Translations under genes and position numbers: made by a program
Assembly: GCA_036936605.1 (NCBI GenBank)
Contig: JAUPFV010000001.1
Span: forward strand, 77,395,910-77,459,909
Length of the DNA: 64,000 nt
Direction: 5' to 3'
DNA from: Limnanthes douglasii subsp. nivea
Taxonomy: Eukaryota > Streptophyta > Magnoliopsida > Brassicales > Limnanthaceae
Notes under the pieces: model-generated
Told to the model about the DNA's origin: nothing
What the model saw: the letters and a program-made list of their open reading frames with translations, nothing else
Databases searched by the model: none
Part shown: one piece after another, positions 1 to 7,720 of the stretch
Layout: the number at the start of each line of letters is the position of its first letter
Numbering within the stretch: position 1 is the first letter of the stretch

Positions 1-278
1 AGAAGAAAAGCACAATTGAATTCATTACACTATCAGACTCCGATGAGAAGTCGGTACGCTTCCAAAGTTAGACGATAGGAATTTAAAGCAGAGAGAAAGT
101 GTTAAAGAAGGTATTCCTTCATACGAAAGAAAAATGGTTTGGTAAGTTAGGGGCTATCTAGGTGGGTCCGTATACGGTAACAAATAAAGTCAAGCCGGGA
201 GCATATCGACTCAAAGATTAAAAAAAAGATATTTAATACCCTTATAATGTTGAGCATCTTAAATTGTATTTAGAATGA
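1..278 (+). pseudogene. Decayed 3' end of a Tat-type Ty3/Gypsy pol (integrase C-terminus)
   Basis: Translated piecewise, this stretch matches the last ~90 residues of the Pol of Gypsy A (ending at 17121) and Gypsy B (ending at 25834). It starts near an RSRYASKVRR-like block and ends with a KLYLE-stop block at 270-278. Several stops and frameshifts break it, so it is not coding now. The integrase C-terminal region normally helps bind DNA during insertion. The element continues to the left of the window, so its size and LTRs cannot be judged. Confidence 0.75.
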
Positions 279-424
279 GTTTGTAAGTTTTTAAATATTT
301 ACGAAAATTTATATAAGTATCAGTGGCATACTCTTTCCTACCCTGGTGGTGGAGGAAGGCTTTAATGAGGTGCCCTCACAATCGGCTTATATATAATATT
401 TCTTTGCTATCTTAAAACAACTTC
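279..424 (+). other. Post-pol untranslated segment of the same Gypsy remnant
   Basis: The segment around 326-375 (CATACTCTTTCCTACC, then TTTAATGAGGT) is nearly repeated after the pol stop of Gypsy A at 17170-17220. It is therefore a conserved 3' non-coding part of these elements. No ORF of note is present. Confidence 0.6.
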
Positions 425-749
425 TATAATTTTTATCTTTCTAGACGCTAAGGGTCTTCGAACAAATGTTGGTCTACAATTTTTATCTTTATGGACTTGA
501 AGGGTCTTCCAACAAACGTTGGTCTATAATTTTTATCTTTCTGGATCGGAAGGGTCTTCCAACAAGTGTTAGCTACAATTTTTATCTTTTTGGACCAAAA
601 GGGTCTTCCAACAAATGTTGGTCTACAATTATTATCTTTCAAGTACAGAAGGGTTTTCCAAAAAATGCTGGTCTATAATTTTTAACTTTTGGGACCGGAA
701 GGGTCTTCCGACAAATGGTGGTCTATAATTTTTATCTTTTTGGACCTCC
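425..749. repeat. 50-bp tandem array (about 6.5 copies)
   Basis: Units begin with GGGTCTTCC at about 452, 502, 552, 601, 651 and 701, so the period is 49-50 bp. Each unit carries a variant of ACAAATGTTGGTCTA and TTTTTATCTTT. The array follows the Gypsy pol 3' end, a place where Tat-type elements are known to carry tandem repeats. Short ORFs across it are by-products of the repeat. Confidence 0.9.
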
Positions 750-1101
750 CTCTCCACGAACGTAAGATGGTGTAGTGCTGTTTCCCCCCACCTTGCAGGA
801 TACCCATGTTTGGCGTAGCAATTGAATTCTTTATGACCATTTTTATGACAATAGTATATAAAGGTGAGAATAAAGAGGGGGTAGAATGCGACTCGTCTGC
901 CATGAAAACTACCGGAAAAACATCGGTGATGAGAAAACAAACAAGACTACACAGGAAATACAGCGGTGCAAGAGGAACAAGACCAGAAATACATCGATCA
1001 TGAGAGAACAAAGACCGGATAAATATCGGCTGATGAAGGATATGCCGGAAACACATCGACCAACGAGGAAAATTTTGGAGGCTAGGGTTTTGGAGGCTAG
1101 G
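750..1101 (-). pseudogene. Internal remnant of a Copia-type element (leader and zinc-knuckle-like scrap)
   Basis: Read leftward from the primer site at 1102-1113, this is the leader and a small coding scrap. Minus-strand codons at about 797-850 read C-x4-H-x4-C followed by KHGYP, like the second half of a Copia Gag zinc knuckle and the GYP that often follows it. The first cysteine of the knuckle is not visible. Almost all of gag and pol is missing, so this is an internally deleted remnant. The assignment rests mainly on the primer site. Confidence 0.4.
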
Positions 1102-1113
1102 GCTCTGATACCA
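1102..1113 (-). other. Primer binding site, initiator tRNA-Met type
   Basis: The minus strand reads TGGTATCAGAGC, the usual Copia primer site complementary to the 3' end of tRNA-iMet. It directly abuts the inferred LTR end at 1114. Confidence 0.75.
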
Positions 1114-1660
1114 TGTTTAGGGAATTTTGTCTCTTTTTTAATATATTATCTGAAACTTACAACCCCACATTATGCAATTGTGCAACGTATATATACATTA
1201 CAATGAATATATACAACGTGTTAAAACGTAACTCAATGGGTTTCATGTGTATTTCCTAAAATGTATATCAGACTAATATTAAATAGAGCATATACATTTT
1301 AACATAATCCATACCTTGCTTGTAGCCCATATATATTTTAATACAGTCCATGCCTTGCTTGTAGCTCATATACATTTTAACACAGTCCATGTCTTGCTTG
1401 CAGTGTCAATTTAAGTTCTTGTTTTGATTCTAATCCTGACACTCTAAAAACATTACAAAAATTGAAACTAGAAGTTACCGTACTAACTTAACTTTTCACA
1501 ATTTCTTGAGGAAGTTGAGTTTTTCCATTATGAACAACTGCAAATTTTTAATCTTAAGTGAGAACTTTAACATTAATTACTATAGGCGAACAAGGAGAAT
1601 ATCAGAATATAATGATCAAATTCTGATCGAGGTTGTTCAGTGTATATTTTCCCTAAACTA
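1114..1660 (-). repeat. Copia-type 5' LTR (minus orientation)
   Basis: The segment next to the primer site starts TGTTTAGGGAA and ends near 1649-1660 with TTCCCTAAAC, a near-perfect inverted repeat of LTR type. Inside are degenerate repeats of CCTTGCTTGTAGC (about 1314-1400). No partner LTR is in the window, so this is one end of a truncated element. The outer boundary is good to a few bases. Confidence 0.55.
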
Positions 1661-1968
1661 AATATCTTCAAAATAACTGAATTATCGAATATCTAAATTG
1701 AACGATAATAATATACATTAATAATACTAATACTAATAATAATATAAATAATAACAACAACAACAACGATAATAACAACAACAACGATAGTAACAACAAT
1801 GATAAAATAATAACGATACTTACGATAATAATAACAATAATAACTATGATTATAAAAATACAAATAAAAATACTAAAAATATATAATAATAATAATAATA
1901 ATAATAAATAGTGATAACAATGATAATACTAATAATAGAAATACTAATAATTATCATTATAATGATAA
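1661..1968. repeat. AT-rich trinucleotide tract
   Basis: Simple-sequence DNA dominated by AAT/ATA and CAA triplets, especially 1710-1965. Nothing else is recognised. The MULE-1 target site lies at its right edge. Confidence 0.85.
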
Positions 1969-1977
1969 TTAATAAAA

Positions 1978-2014
1978 GGGTCACGCTAGAAAAAAGACAC
2001 ATTTTGATAGATCT
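1978..2014 (+). repeat. MULE-1 left terminal inverted repeat
   Basis: Begins GGGTCACGCTAG; from the 8th base on it is identical to the reverse complement of 10991-11020. The 9 bases before it (1969-1977) are the target duplication. Confidence 0.93.
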
Positions 2015-2093
2015 TAAACCGCTGGATCTTATACCCATTTGATATATCTCTCACCTAATTTTGGACAAATTTGTCCTTTTCAGAAAAACTAGG

Positions 2094-2101
2094 TATAAAA
2101 G
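2094..2101 (+). promoter_or_regulatory. TATA box of the PMD gene
   Basis: TATAAAAG lies 117 bp inside the left end, followed by a CT-rich leader at 2125-2160. A donor-like CATAAAG|GTAAGT at 2234/2235 and an acceptor TTTACAG at 2646 suggest a 5'-UTR intron (2235-2646) ending just before the ATG at 2648. A promoter near the terminus fits known MuDR organisation. Confidence 0.6.
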
Positions 2102-2482
2102 GGTTTGATAAATCTCTCATCATTTTTTTCTTCTCTTTCTCTTTCTCTCTCTCTCTAGAAAGCTCTCAAACACCCAAATCGACCCATTTCAAAAGCTTGA
2201 TTTTTCAACAATCTAAAGTCAGCAAAACATAAAGGTAAGTAATACAAACGTCATGCTATATTTTTTTTAGATTTCGTTGGGTATAAACTGCTGAAATTGG
2301 ATTCTTAGGTTTTTCGGTTTTGATTTCAAAAGTTTAATTTTTGCTTGATTTTTGGTGTTGTTTTGTTAGATTAGTGTTGTATTGTTGTTAGTTTTGCTAG
2401 GATCTATGTTTATGTGTCTGATTTTTACTGAAATGAGGCTGCTTTGGTGGGTTTCTAAAAATGGGTTTAGTTGCTGTTGGTA

Positions 2483-2576
2483 GCACGATCGTGCGACCAA
2501 GGATGCATGTTGTCGCATGAGACGGGTTGTGCTTTTCCGTCTCATGCGACAGACAGCTTAAGCTGTCTCATGCGAC
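2483..2576 (+). repeat. Left subterminal palindrome cluster of MULE-1
   Basis: Inside the PMD 5'-UTR intron are several self-complementary blocks. There is a palindrome GCACGATCGTGC (2483-2494). A 15-bp perfect stem TGTCGCATGAGACGG / CCGTCTCATGCGACA (2511-2525 and 2537-2551) has an 11-nt loop. An 18-bp palindrome centres on TTAA (2551-2568), and a further GTCTCATGCGAC lies at 2565-2576. The same order of motifs recurs inverted at 10531-10600 near the right end. Confidence 0.85.
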
Positions 2577-2647
2577 GAGATGCCTTTTGAGAATACTTAT
2601 TTGGGGTTGTCTCACTAATACATATTTCTTTATGTTGTCTTTACAGG

Positions 2648-4674
2648 ATGGGGCGGATCAAACAGAAAGTAAAAAATCCGTTTAAGAAATTGAGGGAACG
2701 CGATCGTTTGGCACGTGAGGCGGAAGAGGCGACAGAGGCTAGAGTTTTGCCCGAGCCCAAGCATGTAGAGGCAGGTCCCAGTGAGGGACAGGCTCCTGGT
2801 ACGCGTACGAGACGACGTCTCCGTCGTTATCAAAATGAAGATTACATTCCTACTACTGTCGGTAGCACATGGGCAGGTTCTTCTTCGCAGCCACCTGACT
2901 TTTGTTACGATGACGATGCAGATGCACCGGAGGATATGGAGGGGGTGGAGCGGGAGGAGGTACATGAGGCCTCATATTCACAGTATGAGGACGATGCATC
3001 TCACGCACCCGAGGCGGTATCCCACGCACCCAAAGATGAGGATCACGAGTTTTTGTCGGTGATGCCGCATGTCCCGGCTCTCTTTCCTGATTACATCCAG
3101 TACGAGGCGTTCAACGTCTATCACGGAGATGTAAGTATTATACCTTTATATTGTTTTATCACTTTCGTACGTGTTCGATACGTATGTTTATAATTATTGT
3201 TTTATCACGAATTTACGTGTTTGATACATATTGCAGGATAATGTCACCCTGCGATGCTTCGCTATGTACGACAGACTCCAAAGATGGGACCTGACACAGC
3301 AGAGTAGGGTACGTGAAAGGGTGATGGAGACTATTTTTGGCCCACTCGTCGATGCACTCTCCCGCTGGCATACCAACCTCCATTTGGCGGAGGAATTCTT
3401 AGAGCGGTGGCATGAGGAGACTTCTTTATTCCATTTCTCGTTCGGGGAGATGACATTGACCTTGGACGATGTCTTCTTCATCACTGGATTACCGGTTGTA
3501 GGTAGGTCATTTGATGCTTTACCTTATGATTCGGAGGTTGAGCAGATTAGTACTTATGCTGGCATGCTAGGTGTACGACCAGCTGAGTTGAGTAAAAATC
3601 TTAGGAATGCTAGTAGTGTGAACCTTGGGTGGCTGCGCACTACATTTAATGGTGCTAGGTATAGTGATAGTAGGATCACAAATGAGAGGGTAAATCATGC
3701 CACCCGTGCCTACATACTGTATTTGTTGGGTACCACTATATGTGCCAACAAAACCTGAAACAACATTCCTTTAGATTACCTCCAGTTTGTGAACCAATAC
3801 CAGGGTATGCATAGGTCCAATTGGGGTCAGTTGGTTTTAGCACAGCTGTACCACTCCCTTAGTCAGGGATCTCTGCATGGTACGGGAGGCATTTGCGGGT
3901 TTATAGGAATGCTCGAGTCGTGGATATTTGCCCACTTTGTTCAGCTCTGAGCTCCACTGTTTTGCGATTACAACATATCTATGCCCCATATGTGCCGACA
4001 TGCGCCGCAGAAGATTGGCGTCTCTCATAATGTGCGCAGGCAGATGAGACATGCACTTTCGACGTGCACGAAGGCAGATGTAAGTCATATTTGTTCATTT
4101 TAATTGTAAGTATATTTATTAATATAAAGGGCTAAGTTGTTCATTTTTTTATTTACAGGTCATGTTCCTTCCCTTCATAGACTTACGGGACCATTATCCG
4201 TTCCAGGGGGTGACTTGGGTTGAGCTGACACTTAAGGCGTTCGACGTGGTTGTGCCGTACTACCCTGATCGTGTCACTCGACATATGGGGTTCGTACAAC
4301 TGATTCCTAAGGATATACGCCCTCCTAAATCGAAAAGAACAAGGAAGAAGATGGTCTGCAGATACCCATAGGACGGTCACTTGTGGAGGGATTGGGAGTT
4401 CCATGTGTACACTCCTGATGGCATGTTGTACCATGGTAGTGGAGAGAGTGATGACCCGATGTACTACATTTGGGTGAAGATGATGCTGTGGTACATCGTT
4501 AGTAGCTCTGCACCAGCTAGAGGTCCTCGGTTGGAGCCGCACGGTGCTGCTGACTTTGCAGGATACGAGCAGATTGCTCGGTTTGCTCCATCGATACCGA
4601 CTCTGGAGCACGATGATCTTGTAGAGACTGCCCTTCATATGTTCAGGATCGCGGAGAGGTATATAACTCACTGA
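2648..4674 (+). pseudogene. Plant mobile domain (PMD) protein gene, three exons, broken
   Basis: ATG at 2648; exons 2648-3130, 3237-4079 and 4159-4674, with two phase-0 GT-AG introns that keep the frame. The first exon encodes a basic then acidic, low-complexity N-terminus. Exon 2 encodes the PMD signature: W-x2-ET-x2-FH, GEMTLTLDDV and ITGLPVVG, at about 3410-3500. PMD proteins (the MAIL1/MAIN family) include host silencing factors and many transposon-borne copies; no enzymatic activity is established. Three in-frame stops interrupt the frame: TGA 3756-3758, TGA 3948-3950 and TAG 4369-4371. Reading continues cleanly past each, so these look like recent point mutations. Its position at the left end of MULE-1, with a terminal promoter, marks it as cargo of the element. 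Confidence 0.85.
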
Positions 4675-4804
4675 TTATTACTCGCAGCATACCTTTGTCA
4701 GACTTTTTGACGTTAGCACTATATTTTGTAATCGGTTTATTTTATGACTGCTTTTATTTATTGTATTTTAATTAATCAATTAATTAAACTGAATGGAATG
4801 TAGA

Positions 4805-5231
4805 AGACTCAAATCTACTTTTATATATCACTTAGCTCTAACCCCCACCTCCCACAAATCAAATCAAAATTACATTATCATATTAACAGATAAACATCTA
4901 AAAAGACAGAAAAAGAAAGCACTGGTTTTGTTTTTCGATAGTAATCCGAAAAGACTAAAATCTACTTTTATATATCACTTAGACCTAACCCCCACCTCTC
5001 ACAAATCAAATCAAAATTACATTATCATATTAACAGATAAACATCTAAAAAGACAGAAAAAGAAAGCACTGGTTTTATTGTTCGATAGTAATCCTAAAAG
5101 ACTCAAATCTACTTTTATATATCACTTAGCCCTAACCCCACCTCCCACAAATCAAATCAAAATTAAATTATCATATTAACAGATAAACATCTAAAAAGAC
5201 AGAAAAAGAAAGCACTGGTTTTGTTGTTCGA
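4805..5231. repeat. 147-bp tandem array, three copies
   Basis: Units start at 4805, 4952 and 5099 (exact period 147) and share CAAATCTACTTTTATATATC at the start and GACAGAAAAAGAAAGCACTG near the end. Because 147 is a multiple of three, a 49-residue repeat stays open on the plus strand until a 1-bp deletion in copy 3. I treat that ORF as a by-product. Nothing is recognised in the following 5232-5540. Confidence 0.9.
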
Positions 5232-5539
5232 ACATAAGAAACATAACAATGACAGTTTTGTCTTCTTCAAGAAGATGTTTTGCTCCCACTATATTATCTC
5301 TCTATTTTTATTATCACGTTTGATTGTTTCTACTCTCCACAACATTCCTATTGTGTTATTTAATAATAAGGTAATTTCTTCGACAGTTGAATGCTCAAGC
5401 TGTGTAGTAAGAGTTAGAGCTTCTACCATTGAAAAACATTATATGGTAAGTTTTGCCTTTTATTTTTTATATTATTTCTTTTGAAAGTATATCATTTTAT
5501 TATTACTCGCAACATACCTTTAGTACGAAATATAAGGTC

Positions 5540-5698
5540 AACATAAACTCAAACACAAATTCAAACACACACTCAAACACAAAATGAAACTCACACTCAA
5601 ACTAAATCTGAAACACACAGTCATACTTAAACTGAAACACACACTCATACTTTAAATGAAACCTACACTCATACTAAAACTGAAACACACACTCATAC
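5540..5698. repeat. Degenerate ACTGAAACACACACTCAT array
   Basis: Short imperfect repeats of about 30 bp made of ACTCATACT and CTGAAACACAC. They begin directly after the stop of the minus-strand small gene and so probably form its 3' untranslated region. Confidence 0.7.
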
Positions 5699-6116
5699 TT
5701 ATCTATTAGGCCAGTTCCATTTCATCAACTTCCGTTCTTCTTCCGCATCCTTGTAGTCACTGATTTCCTCAAGCCGGATATCAACAATGTCTTCGCGGAC
5801 CTTATCCAGCTGGTCCTCTGTTATAGAATCCGTGACTTGACAGTTGAACCGGTTACACGCAATACGACGTTCCAATTCGGTCAGGCCAGAAACTGGATGT
5901 CGACGGAATGCTACCAGTATTGACCACCTAGCTCTCACTTCATCAACACGCCTAGAAATTCTAGGCGGCTGAACACCATCCCTTCCGTACAGGAAGTACA
6001 TATGGCATACCAATGTCTCGCAGTACCTTTTACCCCCCCTCTGGAATGTGCATGTTACCAGCTTCAAATGATGCCCTCATCAAATATTGATCTTCTAACT
6101 CAGTCCATGGACACAT
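5699..6116 (-). pseudogene. Small MULE-1 gene, Myb/SANT-like fold suspected (frameshifted)
   Basis: ATG at 6116 follows a minus-strand TATAAATA (6168-6175). The frame opens with PWTELEDQYLMRA, shifts at a run of seven Gs (about 6037-6044), and then runs open to a TAA at 5699. One base change in the run would account for the break. W-T-x2-ED-x2-L-x2-A followed by R-W in an RVDEVRARW block resembles plant Myb/SANT-like DNA-binding domains, but I cannot confirm the family. The middle holds C-x-MY-x2-YGR and the C-terminus ITEDQLDKVREDI. Both recur in the divergent gene at 6500, so the two appear to be paralogues. The function is unknown; a regulatory DNA-binding role is inference. Confidence 0.5.
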
Positions 6117-6167
6117 TTTTCTGCTTGATTTATCAACTAATTTACACTTTAATGGGAATAAGGCTTC

Positions 6168-6175
6168 TATTTATA
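6168..6175 (-). promoter_or_regulatory. TATA box, minus-strand small gene
   Basis: The minus strand reads TATAAATA about 52 bp upstream of the ATG at 6116. It forms one half of a bidirectional promoter with the site at 6435-6442. Confidence 0.6.
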
Positions 6176-6250
6176 GACAGTTTCGTTGCAGGTAACGTAA
6201 TCGGAATTTACGAATGAAAACGTAACACGTGTAAAGTAAGAAACCAAAAA

Positions 6251-6418
6251 TTCCCGCCCATTATCAAAAATAAAAAACTCCCGCTCATTCTCAAAAATAA
6301 AAAACTCCCGCTAATTCTCAAAAATTAAAAACTCCCGCTCGTTATTAAAAATTAAAAACTCCCGCTCGTTCTCAAAATTCAAAAAATCCCGCTCGTTCTA
6401 GAAACTCAAAAACTCCTG
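6251..6418. repeat. 27-bp tandem array in the bidirectional promoter (6 copies)
   Basis: Six units of about 27 bp with the consensus TCCCGCTCATTCTCAAAAAT plus an A-rich tail. They lie between the two divergent TATA boxes. The TCCCGC core is kept in nearly every copy, and the first copy reads TTCCCGCC. That core resembles the plant E2F site TTTCCCGCC, though most copies match only its central part. Confidence 0.85.
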
Positions 6419-6434
6419 CCAAACTTTACTTCCC

Positions 6435-6442
6435 TATATAAA
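6435..6442 (+). promoter_or_regulatory. TATA box, plus-strand small gene
   Basis: TATATAAA lies 65 bp upstream of the ATG at 6500, a normal plant spacing that leaves a leader of about 30 nt. Confidence 0.65.
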
Positions 6443-6499
6443 GGGACTCCAAAACCTTTAACATTCATAAAAACTTCTCAAACATAAACAGTTTAACAA

Positions 6500-6878
6500 A
6501 TGAAGTTTACTCCTCATGAAGACTACAATTTGCTTGAGGCGGTGAAGATTGTCCGCCGAGAGATGGAGGAAGATACTAGCGATGTTTTTTTTTGGTCGAG
6601 TTCTTTGTAAGATGTACTACGGCTATGGACGTTTACAAACTGGAGGTCTCCTCGTGCGCAACCGTGAACAAATCATGCAGAGGTACCTTTTTTGTAAACC
6701 GCTCCGGCGTTTGTTGTTTTTGCCATATAAAAGTAAGCAAGAAGCGGCCGCCGTCTGGAACATGCCGGTGGTAGACTACATCACTAGGGATATGGTAGCG
6801 TATCTTCAAGATAGGATTACGGTAAAAGAGGATGGGGTTGATTCTGACAACAACTTGGGATATGACTTCGACGATTGA
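6500..6878 (+). pseudogene. Second small MULE-1 gene, paralogue of 5699-6116 (frameshifted)
   Basis: ATG 6500 opens MKFTPHEDYNLLEAV. The frame shifts at a nine-T run (6585-6593) and continues in another frame through CKMYYGYGR to a stop at 6876-6878. It shares E-D-x2-L-x2-A, C-x-MY-x2-YGR and a C-terminal I-T-x-D-x-[LV] block with the divergent minus-strand gene, in the same order and at similar spacing. The C-terminus is acidic. Both genes broke at homopolymer runs, so a sequencing or assembly error is also possible. The family is not known to me. Confidence 0.5.
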
Positions 6879-7074
6879 GCATTTTGGCTGTTGGCATGTC
6901 GTTGTTTAATTATTTTCTTATGTTTGGTTAAGTTAAGGTGTTAACTTGTTGTTTTCGTCTTTATGTATTTCCTTCAAGTGTACTGTCCAACTTTAAATTT
7001 AAAATTTCCCCTTTTTAATGCTATCTTACTCCAACAATAGAATAAACCTGGCTTTTTAGGCCATAATATATTAG
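6879..7074. other. Spacer without recognised feature
   Basis: 3' flank of the plus-strand small gene. AT-rich, with no ORF or repeat of note. Confidence 0.6.
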
Positions 7075-7495
7075 GGTTTGCATCGCATGTGAGATGGGCG
7101 GAAGGACGTCGCATTTCGGGCATGCGATATAAGCCATCTGTCTCAAAAATAGGGCCAAACATTTAGCCTAGACTCATATGAGACAGGGGCCAAAGGACGT
7201 CGCATTTCGGGCGTGCGATATAAGCCCTCTGTCTCAAAAATAGGGCAAACTTTTTAGCCTATAGTCGCATGAGACAGGGGCCAAAGGACGTCGCATTTCG
7301 GGCGTGCGATATAAGCCCTCTGTCTCCAAAATAAGGCCAACAATTTAGCCTAGCTTCGTATGAGACAGGGGCAAAATGAGGTCGCTTTTTGGGCGTGCGA
7401 TATAAGCTCTCTGTCTCAAAAATAGAGCCAACAATTTAGCCTATCATCGCACGCGTATGTGGCCAAAGAAGGTCGCATGCAGCGGGTGTCATATG
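7075..7495. repeat. 91-bp tandem array, about 4.5 copies, with GTCGCA/TGCGAT half-sites
   Basis: GGACGTCGCATTTCGGG starts at 7104, 7195 and 7286, with weaker copies near 7377 and 7468. Each unit contains TCGCA, nine bases, then TGCGA, and also ATGAGACAGGGG. It reuses the sequence vocabulary of the subterminal palindromes at 2483-2576 and 10450-10600. 7496-7720 holds only non-coding 3' flank. Confidence 0.88.
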
Positions 7496-7720
7496 TTATC
7501 TTTTTTACTTGTTTAAATGAAAAAACTCCTAGGAAAGGCTTCTATTTAAACGGAAAAACAACATCATAAAACATTTCATCAACTATAATACATCAAAACT
7601 GTTGTAGGGATTTTCCTACAATATTACATCAAAATTACATCAACTATGTTACATCAAATGTTAGGCAAAATAACTGTCAAACATCCAAACCATTTCAAAC
7701 GTCATCTCTAGTCAAATCCG

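Noticed and set aside
448..678. Short ORFs with repeated peptides on both strands
   Set aside because: They lie in the 50-bp tandem array and have no ATG-based gene structure.
4793..5179. Open frame with a 49-residue triple repeat
   Set aside because: It follows from a 147-bp non-coding tandem repeat whose length is a multiple of three; the third copy is frameshifted and no start context or homology is seen.
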